From contig NC_064233.1 of NCBI RefSeq assembly GCF_023101765.2, positions 7,215,501 to 7,279,500 on the forward strand: a stretch of DNA of 64,000 nucleotides. The letters run 5' to 3'. This DNA is from Spodoptera frugiperda. Its lineage: Eukaryota; Arthropoda; Insecta; Lepidoptera; Noctuidae. The notes beneath the pieces were generated by a model. The model did not search any database. It had not been told where the DNA came from and saw only the letters and a program-made list of their open reading frames with translations. The translations under genes and the position numbers were made by a program. How positions within the stretch are numbered: the first letter of the stretch is position 1; every line of letters begins with the position of its first letter. This document shows, one piece after another, positions 9,384 through 20,530 of this stretch.

Positions 9384-10467
9384 ATGGTTAATTAAAATTA
9401 AATAACATTTTTAATTCAGTGTTCTGTTTTTTTTTCTTTCAAATGTAGGTGGTTTTACAAAATTATCTATCTATGTAGGTACTTCTGTGCCTACCTAATC
9501 ATGCAAAAGTTATCGTTATGTAAGGTACTTTTATGGTTGATATTTTTTGACAAGAAGTCTTTGGACAATAACAACTTTTACTGATTTTCATAATTAATAA
9601 GCACTTGATACTTCTTTTCCATATAGGTAAATGTACTTCCACACAATTTAATAACTAATTATTGATTCACATCATTGAGTTACTCAATGATTTACACTAT
9701 GAAATGTGTGGTGTATACCCAAGCCCCAGTGCCCCAACCCAAGCCTAGGATTTTTTTCGTACTTAAATATAATTTCATACGTTTAATTCCTTATAGTTAA
9801 AGGGTAGGCAGAACACATTTTTCGAACTTTTGTGAAATTACAACAATAGGAGGCCAGCCTTTTGCCACGTACACACAAAATACTAGATTATCTAATAATG
9901 TAGGTAAAAATCGTTAATTTTATTTTCGATTTTTAAAACCAATGTTACCTACGGACTCTCCCTTCCCAATCCCCTATTCCTCAACACCCCTTAAATTTCT
10001 AACTCCAAAAAGCCCGGCAACGCACTCGTTTAACTCCTCTGGTGTTTTAAGTGACCATGGGTGGCGACGATTGTTTACCATCATATGATCCGTCTGCTCG
10101 TTCCGTCTGCCTCATCTAGTTATTTAAGAGATTGACGTGTAAAAGAGTTTAATTTTAACCTAGGTACTTGCAAAAATAAATATCATTTATCGTTTACAGG
10201 CTTATACCATAACAAAAAAATTAAGTAAGATAATCTATTTACCTTCGATCAATCATACCATTCTAATATTCTATATATCATTCTTCATACTAAAAACATC
10301 GTCGGAAATAACGCAACCTCATTGGTCAAACTAAACGACCATATCACAACCACCCACTACTTGTACACCGACCAAAATCAACATAACCTCACAAAATTAC
10401 TCACAAAAACTAGTCGGCACCAAATTCTATTTACGTATTACTAAGTATTTACATATATAACTTAAAT
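9384..10467. other. H3-H2A intergenic region
   Basis: AT-rich. It contains a decayed reverse SINE-2 tail (about 9781-9870) and a reverse family C fragment (9945-10115). ATTGGTC near 10321 is a candidate CCAAT element for H2A. No other gene is seen. Confidence 0.5.
9945..10115 (-). repeat. Repeat family C, reverse fragment
   Basis: Contains CCCTTAAATTTCTAACTCCA and GTGACCATGGGTGGCGACGA, ending CCGTCTGCTCGTTCCG. Confidence 0.75.
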
Positions 10468-10827
10468 ATGTCTTCAAAACTAAGAAAGAACAAATCGCGA
10501 TCTTCGAGAGCAGGTCTGCAATTCCCAGTTGGAAGAATACATAAGATATTACGGAAAGGGAACTATGCGCCGCGAATTGGCAGCGGAGCCCCGATATATT
10601 TGGCAGCAGCTTTAGAGTATCTGGCAGCAGAAATCTTGGAGTTAGCTGCAGAAGCTGCGACGGACAATCACAAAGCCAGAGTGATACCAAGACACATATT
10701 ATTCGCAGTCAGAAATGATGAAGAATTGAACAAAATGCTGTCAGGAGTCACGATTTCTCAAGGTGGCGTGATGCCGTCAATCAATCCGATTCTTCTGCCG
10801 AAGAAGACTATGAAAAGTGACAGTTGA
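10468..10827 (+). CDS. H2A: Divergent histone H2A variant
   Basis: Single-exon gene of 119 residues; insect H2A is about 124. The N-tail is short and lacks the GRGKGG motif (MSSKLRKNKSRSS), then RAGLQFPVGRIHKILRKGNY follows. The L1 loop reads APRIGSGAPIY. Acidic-patch residues are kept (LEYLAAEILELA, NDEEL), as is the LLPKKT docking end with the lysines ubiquitinated in H2A. There is no SQ motif, so it is not H2A.X, and it lacks H2A.Z features I would expect. No stem-loop follows the stop; AATAAA occurs near 11350. It probably partners the divergent H2B. The H2A class is certain; the variant role is inferred. Confidence 0.93.
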   Translation: MSSKLRKNKSRSSRAGLQFPVGRIHKILRKGNYAPRIGSGAPIYLAAALEYLAAEILELAAEAATDNHKARVIPRHILFAVRNDEELNKMLSGVTISQGGVMPSINPILLPKKTMKSDS

Positions 10828-10914
10828 GGTACTTATATAGCTACATGTTTTGAAGGTCCAGTTAAATGACAAAATCCTTGGCAGTGGTATTCTGTGACGC
10901 CCTAAATCGATATT

Positions 10915-11190
10915 GTATAAGTGTGGGAGAGCCATGTTTCGGCACGAATGGGACGGCTCGATCGGAGTGATACCACGGCCTCACAGAAAACCGACATGAA
11001 ACAACGTTTGCGTTGTGTTTCGTTGTGTGAGTGAGGTTACCGGAGGCCCAATTACCCTCCTTACCAATCTTCTCAATCCCCGATTCGCCAACAACCCTTA
11101 AATTCCTAACCACCAAAAGGCCGGCAACGCACTTGTAACGCCTCTGGTGTCCATGGGCGGCGGCGATTGCTTACCATCAGGTGATCGAAG
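10915..11190 (-). repeat. Repeat family C inserted in the H2A 3' region
   Basis: Near complete reverse copy, from GTGTGGGAGAGCCATGTTTC to CCATGGGCGGCGGCGATTGC, between the H2A stop and the first convincing AATAAA near 11350. Confidence 0.85.
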
Positions 11191-11936
11191 CTTGCAGCGA
11201 CTATCGTGAAGTGGTGTTACAGAATTGTGCTAAAGGAATGCAGTGTTCTTATGTTTTTTTTAAACCGAAGTCTGTGGCAAGACGGGTTTGTGAACACTAT
11301 TATATTTGATTAATATAACAAAGTTAATGATTAAAAAGTTGATTATTGAAAATAAATGTTGTTTTTAATTTATTCGTTTTGTTTTTTTTTCTATTAGGTT
11401 ATAAAAGTAGGTGTGCCCTTTAAAAATGTAATACATTCGTGAGTGTGATAGTGTATGTTAGCACAGCCATAATATTTAAAGTATTATTTTATAGTATGAA
11501 ACTATATAGTCTATTAATAAATTAAACTCAAATTGCATTTCAGCCTACCCTACAATACATAAGAAAATCTATTCTATTTGTACTTAGATAAAAATTATGT
11601 GCTACCTACATTGACTATTGAGAAAATTTTCAAAACCTTAATATCTTTGAGGGTATCGGAAAAAATCAAATAGCTATGCTTTTTTAGGGTAAAATAAGAA
11701 AAGCCACAAATAATTGTTTTGCACAAATAAGTACGACAGTAACATGGCATAAAATTGACAGAAATTGACATTAAATTGGTGGTGCCCGATAGCTTAAATA
11801 AATTATACTTAAAGGCCTCACAACAAACATGGAAGTAGATAGTCAGGTGTCTGATAGATACTCGGCCTGCAAAAACACCAAGATAAGGTACCTACCATAG
11901 CTTTTTAAAATATCCGGTTTCGATAACTATATCAAA

Positions 11937-12040
11937 CTAGCTGACCCGGCAAACTTATCGTATCGCTTCAAACATCCTTTTCTCACATTTTAAACCTGGA
12001 GTTTCACAAATAATTCAAGGCTAAAATTAGCTAAGTCAGA
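11937..12040 (+). mobile_element. Helitron-like fragment, family J
   Basis: Begins CTAGCTGACCCGGCAAACTT and contains CACAAATAATTCAAGGC. Same family as 17700, 26620, 39500 and 47965. Confidence 0.7.
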
Positions 12041-12117
12041 GTCTGATACTCCCTCTCGCTTCGCTTAAGGCGGGAGAAGTCATTGGATGATTTTCCCCCT
12101 AAAAAAACATCAAAGAT

Positions 12118-12661
12118 ATTTATTTTATTTTTATTTATTTATTTACAGGAAACTCAACAGCTTACTTTCTAAGTACATGATATGGTATATATGTGACATG
12201 AGGTTCTTAAGCCAATAATAGAGTTTCACAGCATGCATTATATTAAACTAGAAAGTGGCGGAAAAAAGTAACCTAACAATATAATTTATAACAATATAAT
12301 AATTAAATAACTAATAATAAATGAATAAACCAGTATTATTTACGAATCGGTGAGCATCTCCACAAGTGATTTACGAAATGACAGCTTAGACAAATGAAAT
12401 ATATCCAGGCTTTCAAATTTGTCTATGTACAAGCGAGGTAGTCGGGTCATAACAGCATTACTCCCATAATTTGACCGGTGTGACGGTACACTAAACAAGT
12501 GGGTGTGTCTTGTACGAGATCTTTGTGTGCAAAATTCTATGCACGACAAAAGTTCGCCGCTGTCAATCTTACCACGTAGAATGTCAAACAGGAGAAGCAT
12601 ATCCAACATCTCTCGTCTGTCAACGAGTGGAAGCAAGTGATAATATGGCGCAGATGCTCTT
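12118..12661 (-). pseudogene. LINE C-terminal fragment with 3' UTR and A-rich tail
   Basis: On the minus strand the reading ASAPYYHLLPLVDRREMLDM leads into TRHTHLFSVPSHRSNYGSNA and ends LVEMLTDS. This is the usual C-terminal pattern of a CR1/jockey-type reverse transcriptase. A 3' UTR and an AAATA-type tail follow down to about 12118. 5'-truncated and inactive. Confidence 0.7.
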
Positions 12662-12709
12662 AAAAATAAATGCCTAATTTGATGAATTCATTATTTATCA
12701 TTAGAACTT

Positions 12710-12895
12710 AAACCGCATTATTTACCATGTTATTTATGTGTATAAGTTTCCGATATTTCGGCACTGTTGCAAGCGCCATGATCACGGATAAATTGGAGTT
12801 CATCCGTGATCATGGCGCTTGCGACAGTGCAATAAACTTGGTAAATATCCCGTCTCAAGTTCTAATGATATTACTAGTGACCATGTCAGTATAAA
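12710..12895. mobile_element. Hairpin MITE family H
   Basis: Inverted repeat around TTCATCCGTGATCATGGCGC with GTTTCCGATATTTCGGCACT. Copies at 32820, 51560 and 59757 share the GACCATGTCAGT end. Confidence 0.75.
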
Positions 12896-13439
12896 AACTT
12901 AAAATTAATTATTTATTTTCCTATGCAATTCATACATAGATATTCTAACCAAACCACATAATATCTAGGTATCTGAAGGTCAACACAATTGTATATATCT
13001 ACCTATACATAGGTACACTATATTATCGATTCGTGTGCGGATCACACAATGTCAATGTGATACGGGCGAGGGGCGCACACGCATGCCTGGAGTTAACAAC
13101 ATTTTGTTAATACGCACACTCTTTTGACCGTCATATTGCAATAAAGAAATTGTGTAAACTGGTTTTTCTTTTATTATGAAAATGTATAGATTATTTAATT
13201 CAAATGTTTTATAATAACTATCGTGAGACATACTAAATTAACTAAAAACTACGGTTTACTCACGTATATTAAATAGAATAAAGATTTTCTAGTTTCGAGT
13301 TATGTTCTAGTTTCTACATCATCATTTCGTAAACAAATATGTTATTTTAGAATCTAAATTCTGTTAGAAGCAATTATTCTACGCGAACGAAGTCAGGAGC
13401 AACAGGTACTTCTAAATAAGACGATGTCAAAACGTTGTA

Positions 13440-13980
13440 TAACACCTAAAAGTATCTGCCACGGCTTAAACGGGAGGTAGCGTTGTGTTTGAACATTACA
13501 ATAGTGAATAAATTTCGTACCCCGGACCAGTTAATTCAATTTGAAAACACAAAGAAGTTAATATAAACATTGAATCTACTCTGTAAAAAGTGGTTCACAA
13601 AGAAGAAGACAAAACAGTGAAAGAAATAGCTCTTTCAAAACAAACTTATACATGGATTTTTTTGTATCAAAAAAAAAACTGTAATCAATACATAATTTAT
13701 ATTTTGGTTCGGTTAGCGCGGTGGCTGGGCAACTGGCTGCCGTGCAACTTGTCGCGGGTTCGATTCCAGCACGAAACAACTCTTTGTATGATCCACAGAT
13801 TGTTGTTTCTGGTCTAGATGTCATGTGTATGTAAAATTGTATGTTTGTAAACGCACCCACGACACAGGATAAAATACTAACGTGGGGCAAAGTTTAAAAA
13901 AAAGATATTTACTATCTATTTTAATCTTCAAACACAACACTACCTCCCATTAAAGCCGTGACAGATACTTTTAAACTTCC
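13440..13980. mobile_element. Inverted-repeat element split by a SINE-1
   Basis: Left arm AAGTATCTGCCACGGCTTAA (about 13451-13495) is matched in reverse by CACTACCTCCCATTAAAGCC (about 13929-13975). SINE-1 at 13716-13894 lies between the arms. Confidence 0.65.
13716..13894 (+). mobile_element. SINE-1
   Basis: A-box-like GTGGCTGGGCAACTGG, B-box-like GGTTCGATTCCAGCACG, then the common body and the CACGACACAGGATAAAATAC end. Confidence 0.85.
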
Positions 13981-14335
13981 TCATATAACTCATTTTCGCC
14001 CAAATATCCTTACAACCTTTAACCCCAGAGATATAAACACAATAGTTCGCCAGTACAAATACCAAGCCACCAAAGGTTGGATGCCCCACCTTGCAGCTGT
14101 ATGTCTACCAGCTGCCGTCGACCGTTACACACACGGCACGTGCTACCCTCCTCCCGAGACACGTAATAACAATAATTATACAATGGAAAGCGGGATCAGC
14201 AGGACTCTTACATCGTGACAACAAACTACGAAGAGTTTCAAATTCAATTTAGGTAAAATTTAGCTATATGAATTGGATTGATTTTGTTTTAGATAAATTA
14301 TTTAGTTTGTTTTTTTCAAATGTATGTGTTAGATC

Positions 14336-14463
14336 GCCGTTTGGTGGGTAATCGGGCCTCCGGTAACCTCACGCACACAACAAAACATAAGCGTTGTCAC
14401 GTCGGTTTCCTATGAGGACGTGGTATCACTTCGGTCGAGGTAGCGACAAATGGGCTTTCCCAC
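14336..14463 (+). repeat. Repeat family C, 3' fragment
   Basis: Contains GGGCCTCCGGTAACCTCACG through TATGAGGACGTGGTATCACT to GGGCTTTCCCACA. Confidence 0.75.
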
Positions 14464-14565
14464 ATTTGAATCAATATCATAAAAGATGATTTCTGTATTG
14501 CAATTCTTATGTATTTACTATAGTAAATTACGATATTTTAGTAAGAACACGTTTTATTAAACTGG

Positions 14566-14680
14566 GTGTCTTCAAAGCCCGAGTGAATAGGTTGCTTATG
14601 GGCAGACGTGCTCCATCGTAGGCCGCATCATCACTTACCATCAGGCGAGATAGCGGCCAAACGACGATCCATTAAATGTT
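14566..14680 (+). mobile_element. LINE 3' tail
   Basis: GGGTGTCTTCAAAGCCCGAG followed by ATAGGTTGCTTATGGGCAGA and CAGGCGAGATAGCGGCCAAA. It continues the same family as the coding fragment at 5265-5485. Confidence 0.8.
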
Positions 14681-15527
14681 AAAAATATTGCAAACGGAGA
14701 TATTATATTATATTATATCTAGTTACATTAGCTAGCTACCAAACAAAACACATCTCACTTAACCGACTGTCCGAAACAGGGGAGTTCCACGACCCTTGGG
14801 CTTTTATAGAAAGCTCATTCAATAATTGCACAAGGTAACAGCTATAATTTCTATACAAAAAATCCCTATTTCCAATTTCTTCTCTTATCATCAGTGAAAT
14901 AAAGTACAAAATCCAATAACCGGTCATTCTTTTGTATAAACATTGAATTAAAAGTTATTATTAAGGCATTTTGAGCTTTAACAACAACGAAATAGGGTGT
15001 ATTTTCAATTTGTAAGTGCTATTTGAATTTGGAATTCCAACAGCGCGTGCCCATTCGCAGGGGTGCGCAGCCGCCGTTTCCGACCCCGGTGTTTTTTTGA
15101 AAAAGGAATAATTTTACAGTTGACGGTTATACGTCGAACTGGAAAGACGTGTGTATGTTAAGAATTTAATATTTATAATAATTATTTTACATTAAATAAG
15201 TCATAGTGTTAGTTTTTGAAGTGTTTCCTAAAGTATAAAAGTGAAAAATACCAAACAATTTGGTTTAAATCTATTCTAAACTCAAACTCAAAATACTTCA
15301 AGAAAAAGTTTTAGATATTAGTGTCTTCGTGTTTGAAATACATTTTAAGGACTAGTGCTTAACAAAGTAATTTAAAAACCTAGTGTTTAAGTGTCTAAGT
15401 GTAAGGAAAACCAGTCGAGTCTAACGGTTCCGGTGCAAGAACACCCTATTTGAAAACAGGAATCATGCTATAACGACTATATAAGTACTTACAAACCTGG
15501 GGAAAGTACTACGCTTAAAACAAAAAG

Positions 15528-16672
15528 ATGGATTCACCAAAAATCGTGTACAAATACTACACAAATCAAGCATTTTGTCCACAAAGCGAATCTGTGTACG
15601 CTCAACAAAAATGCAAAACAAAAATCGTTTCGCCAGAGAGGCAACGCATGCCGCCTTTAGGCGCAAATTCACCAAGAAAGGTAGAAGTAAACAATAGAAT
15701 TTTAAGGACAGATATCTCTGATAATCCTTTACGCATGTCTCCGGCTGGGGCTCCAAGGTACAGAGATGAAGAGCCACCAGAACTGCCACCAAAACCCGCC
15801 AAGTTTATTAACCGAAGCTTTCAACGCCAATCGTCTTTAGTCTACAAACCGACGCGGTCAGTGCGCTGTAGAACAAGAAGTGAGGATCTGGAAATGGCTC
15901 AATTAAAACAACAGAGGTTATCCAGATATGACAGGCAAAACAGTGACGATGGACTTGAGGATAGCAGGACCAAACATAGGTACGAAGTCATACAAGACTT
16001 AGATGATATTGCTGATTATTCGCCAACAAAAAAGAGAATAGTCCAAGCGAAAGATGACGAAATTGACGAATACAATGTTGATGGACCTGATGAAAACGAA
16101 CTGAAGGAAATACCAACTGAAATTGTGAAGACTGTTAACGGAAGAACGCTGAGATATGCTATCATACCTTCCGAAGATGAGGAGCCAAGAAAAATGAACG
16201 TGACATTCACATCGCCTGTTATGTCAAAGAAGAATTTGATTGCGACACAGAAGCTTCACGAATTGCTTTCAACGCCTAGGAAACTAAAGAGCTATGCGAG
16301 TCAGCCTTCAGTCAGAATAACCCCGAATAAAGCTATGGAAAATAGGTATTCTGAGACGCCTAGAAAGTTTGCCGCTAGCACACCTACTCACGGAGTGACA
16401 CCATCTAAATCCTGTGCCAATTTAACATCACGGACCAGTGTCCCCACTTCCCCCATTTCACCAAAAGCCCAACAGAAATTAAACTATGGTGTGCCTGAAC
16501 ATGTGCCTGAGAATCTGCCCTTTGACAGGCATGATGTCTTCGTGACTAGTTTTAGAGAGAAGAGAGACAGGAGTTTTGAACTGGAGAGGGAGTTGAGTAG
16601 AGAAAAACGGGATTATGACAAGAGAAGAGAAAGTCAGAGGAAGGATAAGAATACTGCTGTTATTATACCCAG
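15528..16672 (+). CDS. spdo: Sanpodo-like exon 1 (cytoplasmic N-terminus)
   Basis: Starts MDSPKIVYKYYTNQAF and ends in ...TAVIIP plus two bases of an Arg codon before donor GTATTT. It reads on into the intron to a stop at 16700, but the phase matches the next exon only if splicing occurs here. Confidence 0.85.
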
Positions 16673-19600
16673 GTATTTGTTTATTTATGTCTGGTTGTAA
16701 TATTGAAATAGCCGCTTTTTACATATACAATGTGATAGGCGTGGGACTTCTAACCCGTTAAGGCTGAGTATTACATCTAATTTTATCGACAAAAAAAAAT
16801 ATATAATTAATAAAAATAATATAACCCCTAATTGAAAATATAGGAAAATAGTGATTTTTTCGGTAAGAATAATTCACAAATTATTTTTTTTCTCCCCAAA
16901 ACATTATCAAACATATGAAAAAAGTAATGAATTAGTTAGCCAAGGTTATTAGCTACCGTTTGTCGTCTTTTTTTTGTTTCTACGACTCATACAACTTTTG
17001 ATATCAAAAAAAGTAAAAAAAATATAATATGGCCATAATTTTTAGGGGGAGGGGATTCGACCCCTTCGACCCAGGACTTTTGTCTTTAAAATTAGATGAA
17101 GTATTCAGCCTTAACGGGTTAGAAGTCTCGCCCCTATCACATTGTATAAAATACGTACGTATAATATTAATACACACAAATCACATTTAAAAAAATGTTT
17201 GTGTCTGTCTTTCTGTCTGTCTGTTTGTTCCGGTTATTCTCTGAAGTGGTACCAACCCGCCACTTGATTGGACTTTCAAGGAACTTTAATTGGCAGGTCG
17301 TAACTTAGTCTACATTTATTTTAGAAAAAAATACAACATAATTATATCAAAAGTCTATAGCCATCTAAGTATATCGTCAGTCAAAAGTTTATACTACGCG
17401 GACGATGTCGCGGGCAACAGCTAGTGACAAATATAATAAACCAATTTAGTTTATTTCATGTACCTATTTCATAAAATAATTTGTTTTGAATAAGTTGGTT
17501 TCGTAAAAGAATTAAGCGATCGTCTTCAAATCTACACCATAAGCAGCTGTTTCGCACGTGTAAAATATATATCGATTTTTTGTTGCATATTTGACAATAT
17601 CCCGCCCAAATCGCCGTGACAGTTTATAGATAGTTTTTTTTTTTAATTTAAAAGTATCCGTTACGGGGATTCCGCGGGTTTCATACTAGCTGACTATACG
17701 CTACTAGCTGACCCGGCAATCTTCGTATCGTCTCAAACATTTTTTTCTCTTAAACCTTCCCTCGACTTCTACAAATAATTCAAGACCATAATTTTCCAAA
17801 TCCGTCCAGCCGTTCTCGAGTTTTAATGCGACTAACGAACAGCAATTTATATTTAAATGTTTGGATATAACATATTTTTACACTATTATTCAAATATTAA
17901 TACGACTTAATACGACTGACGGAAAGTAGATGTTTCAATGTAGGTACATATAGGAAAAGCCAAAGATTGGGCTCAGTGCGTGTTAGCGATAAAGTTAGAG
18001 GAGAAAAGATAATGATGAATTTTAATAATCTACAAAATTTAATGTTTGAAACAAAAACAGGTGTTTGTTTAGTTTACAAATTCTCCTCCCAAAAATATTA
18101 TAGCAATTTTGTGAATACACCGATTATTTTGCTAATTGATTAGGCGCTTTAACAATCTTTCGGCGTTAACGTTTTTAGTCTTATAATAGTTTAACAATTT
18201 ATTCAATACAATTATTGTAATGATAGTTCATTATGTCAAATAAGTAATATTTATACTCATTTAACGGAAATAAAAAGCAAGGCTAGTTTAGTTACTGAAG
18301 TTTAGTTTACGTCGACCCATCAAATTTAAGGTTCCATTCCCGTGTCAAATAAGTATGTTACATTGTTCAGTAATTAATAAAAGTTTGGAATCAGCGTTCA
18401 ATTTCCGGCAGTAGGCTCATCCACTATTATATTAGGTATGAAACTCTTATTGGTAAAAAAGTGCCTGTTATATTGTAAACCTACGTGCACCACTGCCTAC
18501 CCTATACGGCCATCGAGGATGAAAACGCGTAACGTAACGTAACGCGATACATAATGTTTAAAAAAATATTAAATGGACGTATTTTAAGTTAAACATTTTC
18601 ATTCTCCTGATCAAAACATTATAGCAATTATTTACTATAAACCATTTTGTTATTTAAAAATATCAGGAAACTAACCCTACTGTCTTTTTATGATATTTCA
18701 GAGTGGCAGCGCCCCCATCAGTATATTCTGAAGAAACGTACAAATCGTTTTCAAGCATGAAGACTATATCGGGAGCTACGGCCTCCTTGCTGATCGCAGC
18801 TGTGATGCTTACCATGTGCGGAGGCCTGACAACAGGACTGAGTTTCTACATGATGTATGCTGTAAGTACCTAATAGTTATGTAGTCTATTTCATTGTTGT
18901 ATATATGTATGTTAGTTTTTGTTACAAATTGACCTCAAATGCCAGTACCTATGTTAGCTAGGCTTCGCCCGCTTTCCCGTAAGATAAAAGTAGCTTATGT
19001 GTTCCTGAACATAATCTGTTTCTAAAATACTTAGATAAAACGAATCAAAGTTTAGGAGAGGGAGCTAGCTATGTCATTTCTAAGTACAAAACATATATCG
19101 AAGTGACGTCACGCGATATTTCAAATCAATATAGGTATCTTCTTTGGTAGCATAGCTATAAGTACTTTTTTCGTAAGAAAATAAGAAATAATGTACACGA
19201 CGGACATTAAAATAAAAATAAGTCATCTACACTATTAGGATTTTAGGTTTGAATAGTTATAATAGCTGATATTAATATCTAGATGAGCAATGTATTTATT
19301 CATCAACACTTTGCTATTCCAGATTGGCAGGCGCTACTATCTAGACTTCGGCGTGCTGGCTGGGTTCACCTGCTTCCTTCTAGGACTACTCGGGTTAAGG
19401 GCGAGAAGACAACAGTTGTTACCAAATAGGAATTATATTTCGGGTGAGTAAATATTTATTAATGATTTTAAAAGTGTTTTAAATGGTAAATTACGCGTTT
19501 AAGTTGGTAGACGTGAAATTGTAACTAGGTAATTATTTATCCGTCAAAATGTTTAGTATAATTTGGATATTTTGAGTCTCGATAAAATTATTTAACTTTT

Positions 19601-20530
19601 AATCCCGTAGGTGTAGACACATGCACACATCACATTATTAAAATTAGAGCACCCACTTTTCACCATTCATGTGATGATTCCCGTGTAATAATGGATTAAC
19701 CTATGGCCATACATCCCTGTGCTATTATGTACTAATATTTTTACATTTGATAATATTTGTATGTATATAATATTTCTTATCTACAATGTGATAGGGATGA
19801 GACTTCTAACCCGTTAAGGCTGAGTACTACATCTAATTTTATCGACAAAAGTTCGGGGTCGAAGGGGTCGAATCCCCTCCCCCTAAAAATTATGGCTATT
19901 TTAATATTTTTTTTACTTTTTTGATATCAAAGGTTGTATGCGTCGTAGAAACAAAAAAACGACACGAAAGAAACGACAAACGGTAGCTAATAACCTTGGC
20001 GAACTAATTCATTACTTTTTTCATATGTTTGATAATGTTTTGGTGAGAAAAAAAATCATTTGTGAATTATTTTTACCGAAAACTCACTATTTTTCAATAT
20101 TTTCAATTAGGGGTTCAACCCCTCATATTATTTTTTTTTGTCGATAAAATTAGATGTAGTACTCAGGCTTAACGGGTTAGAAGTCCCACCCTTATCACAT
20201 TGTATATGTGTAATATTTCTTATCTAACTTTAAACAACACTTTGCTATCATTAATCTGTCAGGCGTTAGTAACCAAATTATGAATCTTTTTTTTTTGTAA
20301 TTCCAGGCTACATCGTGCTATCATCGTTCTCACTCCTCAGTGCCTTTGGTCTCCTGATCCTGCTGTCCGTGGAACCGATGCCAGGAACCCCATTAAATGA
20401 CATAACTTCAGGAGCAGTTTGTGGATTCAGTATTCTCTCTCTGTGCCTCGCGTCTATCGGCGTTTTAGCTTCATACTGTTGTGTTAAAGACCCGCCTGAT
20501 AACAGAGTAGGATCCACTAGGTGGTATTGA
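15528..20530 (+). CDS. spdo: Four-pass membrane protein, probable Sanpodo
   Basis: Four exons (15528-16672, 18702-18861, 19323-19443, 20307-20530) join in frame to 549 residues. Residues 1-400 are hydrophilic, with an NQAF motif at 13-16, a PPELPPKP proline motif at 83-90, and many Ser, Arg and acidic residues. Four hydrophobic segments follow, near 405-430, 442-461, 477-498 and 512-533; the C-terminus is short. Family knowledge: Drosophila Sanpodo is about 565 residues, has four C-terminal membrane helices, and has an N-terminal NPAF motif that binds Numb to control Notch trafficking in asymmetric division. The match in layout is good, but NPAF reads NQAF, and the name rests on architecture rather than an alignment. 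Confidence 0.6.
16726..17146. mobile_element. MITE family F, copy 1
   Basis: Terminal inverted repeats TACAATGTGATAGGCGTGGG and its reverse partner ATCACATTGTA, with ACCCGTTAAGGCTGAGTATT and AGCCTTAACGGGTTAGAAGT further in. About 421 bp, in intron 1. Confidence 0.88.
17700..17880 (+). mobile_element. Helitron-like element, family J
   Basis: CTAGCTGACCCGGCAATCTT start, CACAAATAATTCAAG-like core and GCCGTTCTCGAGTTTTAATG before an AT-rich end. Confidence 0.7.
18702..18861 (+). CDS. spdo: Sanpodo-like exon 2 (first membrane helix)
   Basis: Acceptor ATATTTCAG. Encodes VAAPPSVYSEETYKSF then ASLLIAAVMLTMCGGL. Donor GTAAGT. Confidence 0.85.
18985..19232 (+). mobile_element. Repeat family M
   Basis: GATAAAACGAATCAAAGTTTAGGAG-type core and GACGTCACGCGATATTTCAA. 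Shared with 52570-52915 and 62040-62395. Confidence 0.65.
19323..19443 (+). CDS. spdo: Sanpodo-like exon 3 (second membrane helix)
   Basis: Acceptor CTATTCCAG. Encodes YYLDFGVLAGFTCFLLGLLG then a basic loop, RARRQQ. Donor GTGAGT in phase 1. Confidence 0.85.
19782..20204. mobile_element. MITE family F, copy 2
   Basis: Same terminal repeats as copy 1, in the reverse internal orientation. A 16-bp sequence, TAATATTTCTTATCTA, occurs on both sides, longer than a usual target duplication. Confidence 0.88.
20307..20530 (+). CDS. spdo: Sanpodo-like exon 4 (third and fourth helices, stop)
   Basis: Acceptor AATTCCAG. Encodes GYIVLSSFSLLSAFGLLILL, a short loop and GFSILSLCLASIGVLASYCC, then a short tail ending GSTRWY and TGA. 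Confidence 0.88.

Larger units (their letters stand above)
11191..15450. other. H2A to sanpodo intergenic region
   Basis: Mostly repeats: Helitron-like family J (11937-12040), family D (12030-12108), a LINE fragment (12118-12661), hairpin family H (12710-12895), an inverted repeat split by SINE-1 (13440-13980), family C (14336-14463) and a LINE tail (14566-14680). An open stretch at 13958-14218 is not recognised and lies mostly beyond the inverted-repeat arm. Confidence 0.6.

Noticed and set aside
15463..16210. Minus-strand open frames opposite the sanpodo-like exon 1
   Set aside because: Shadows of a long plus-strand coding exon with matched splice phases.
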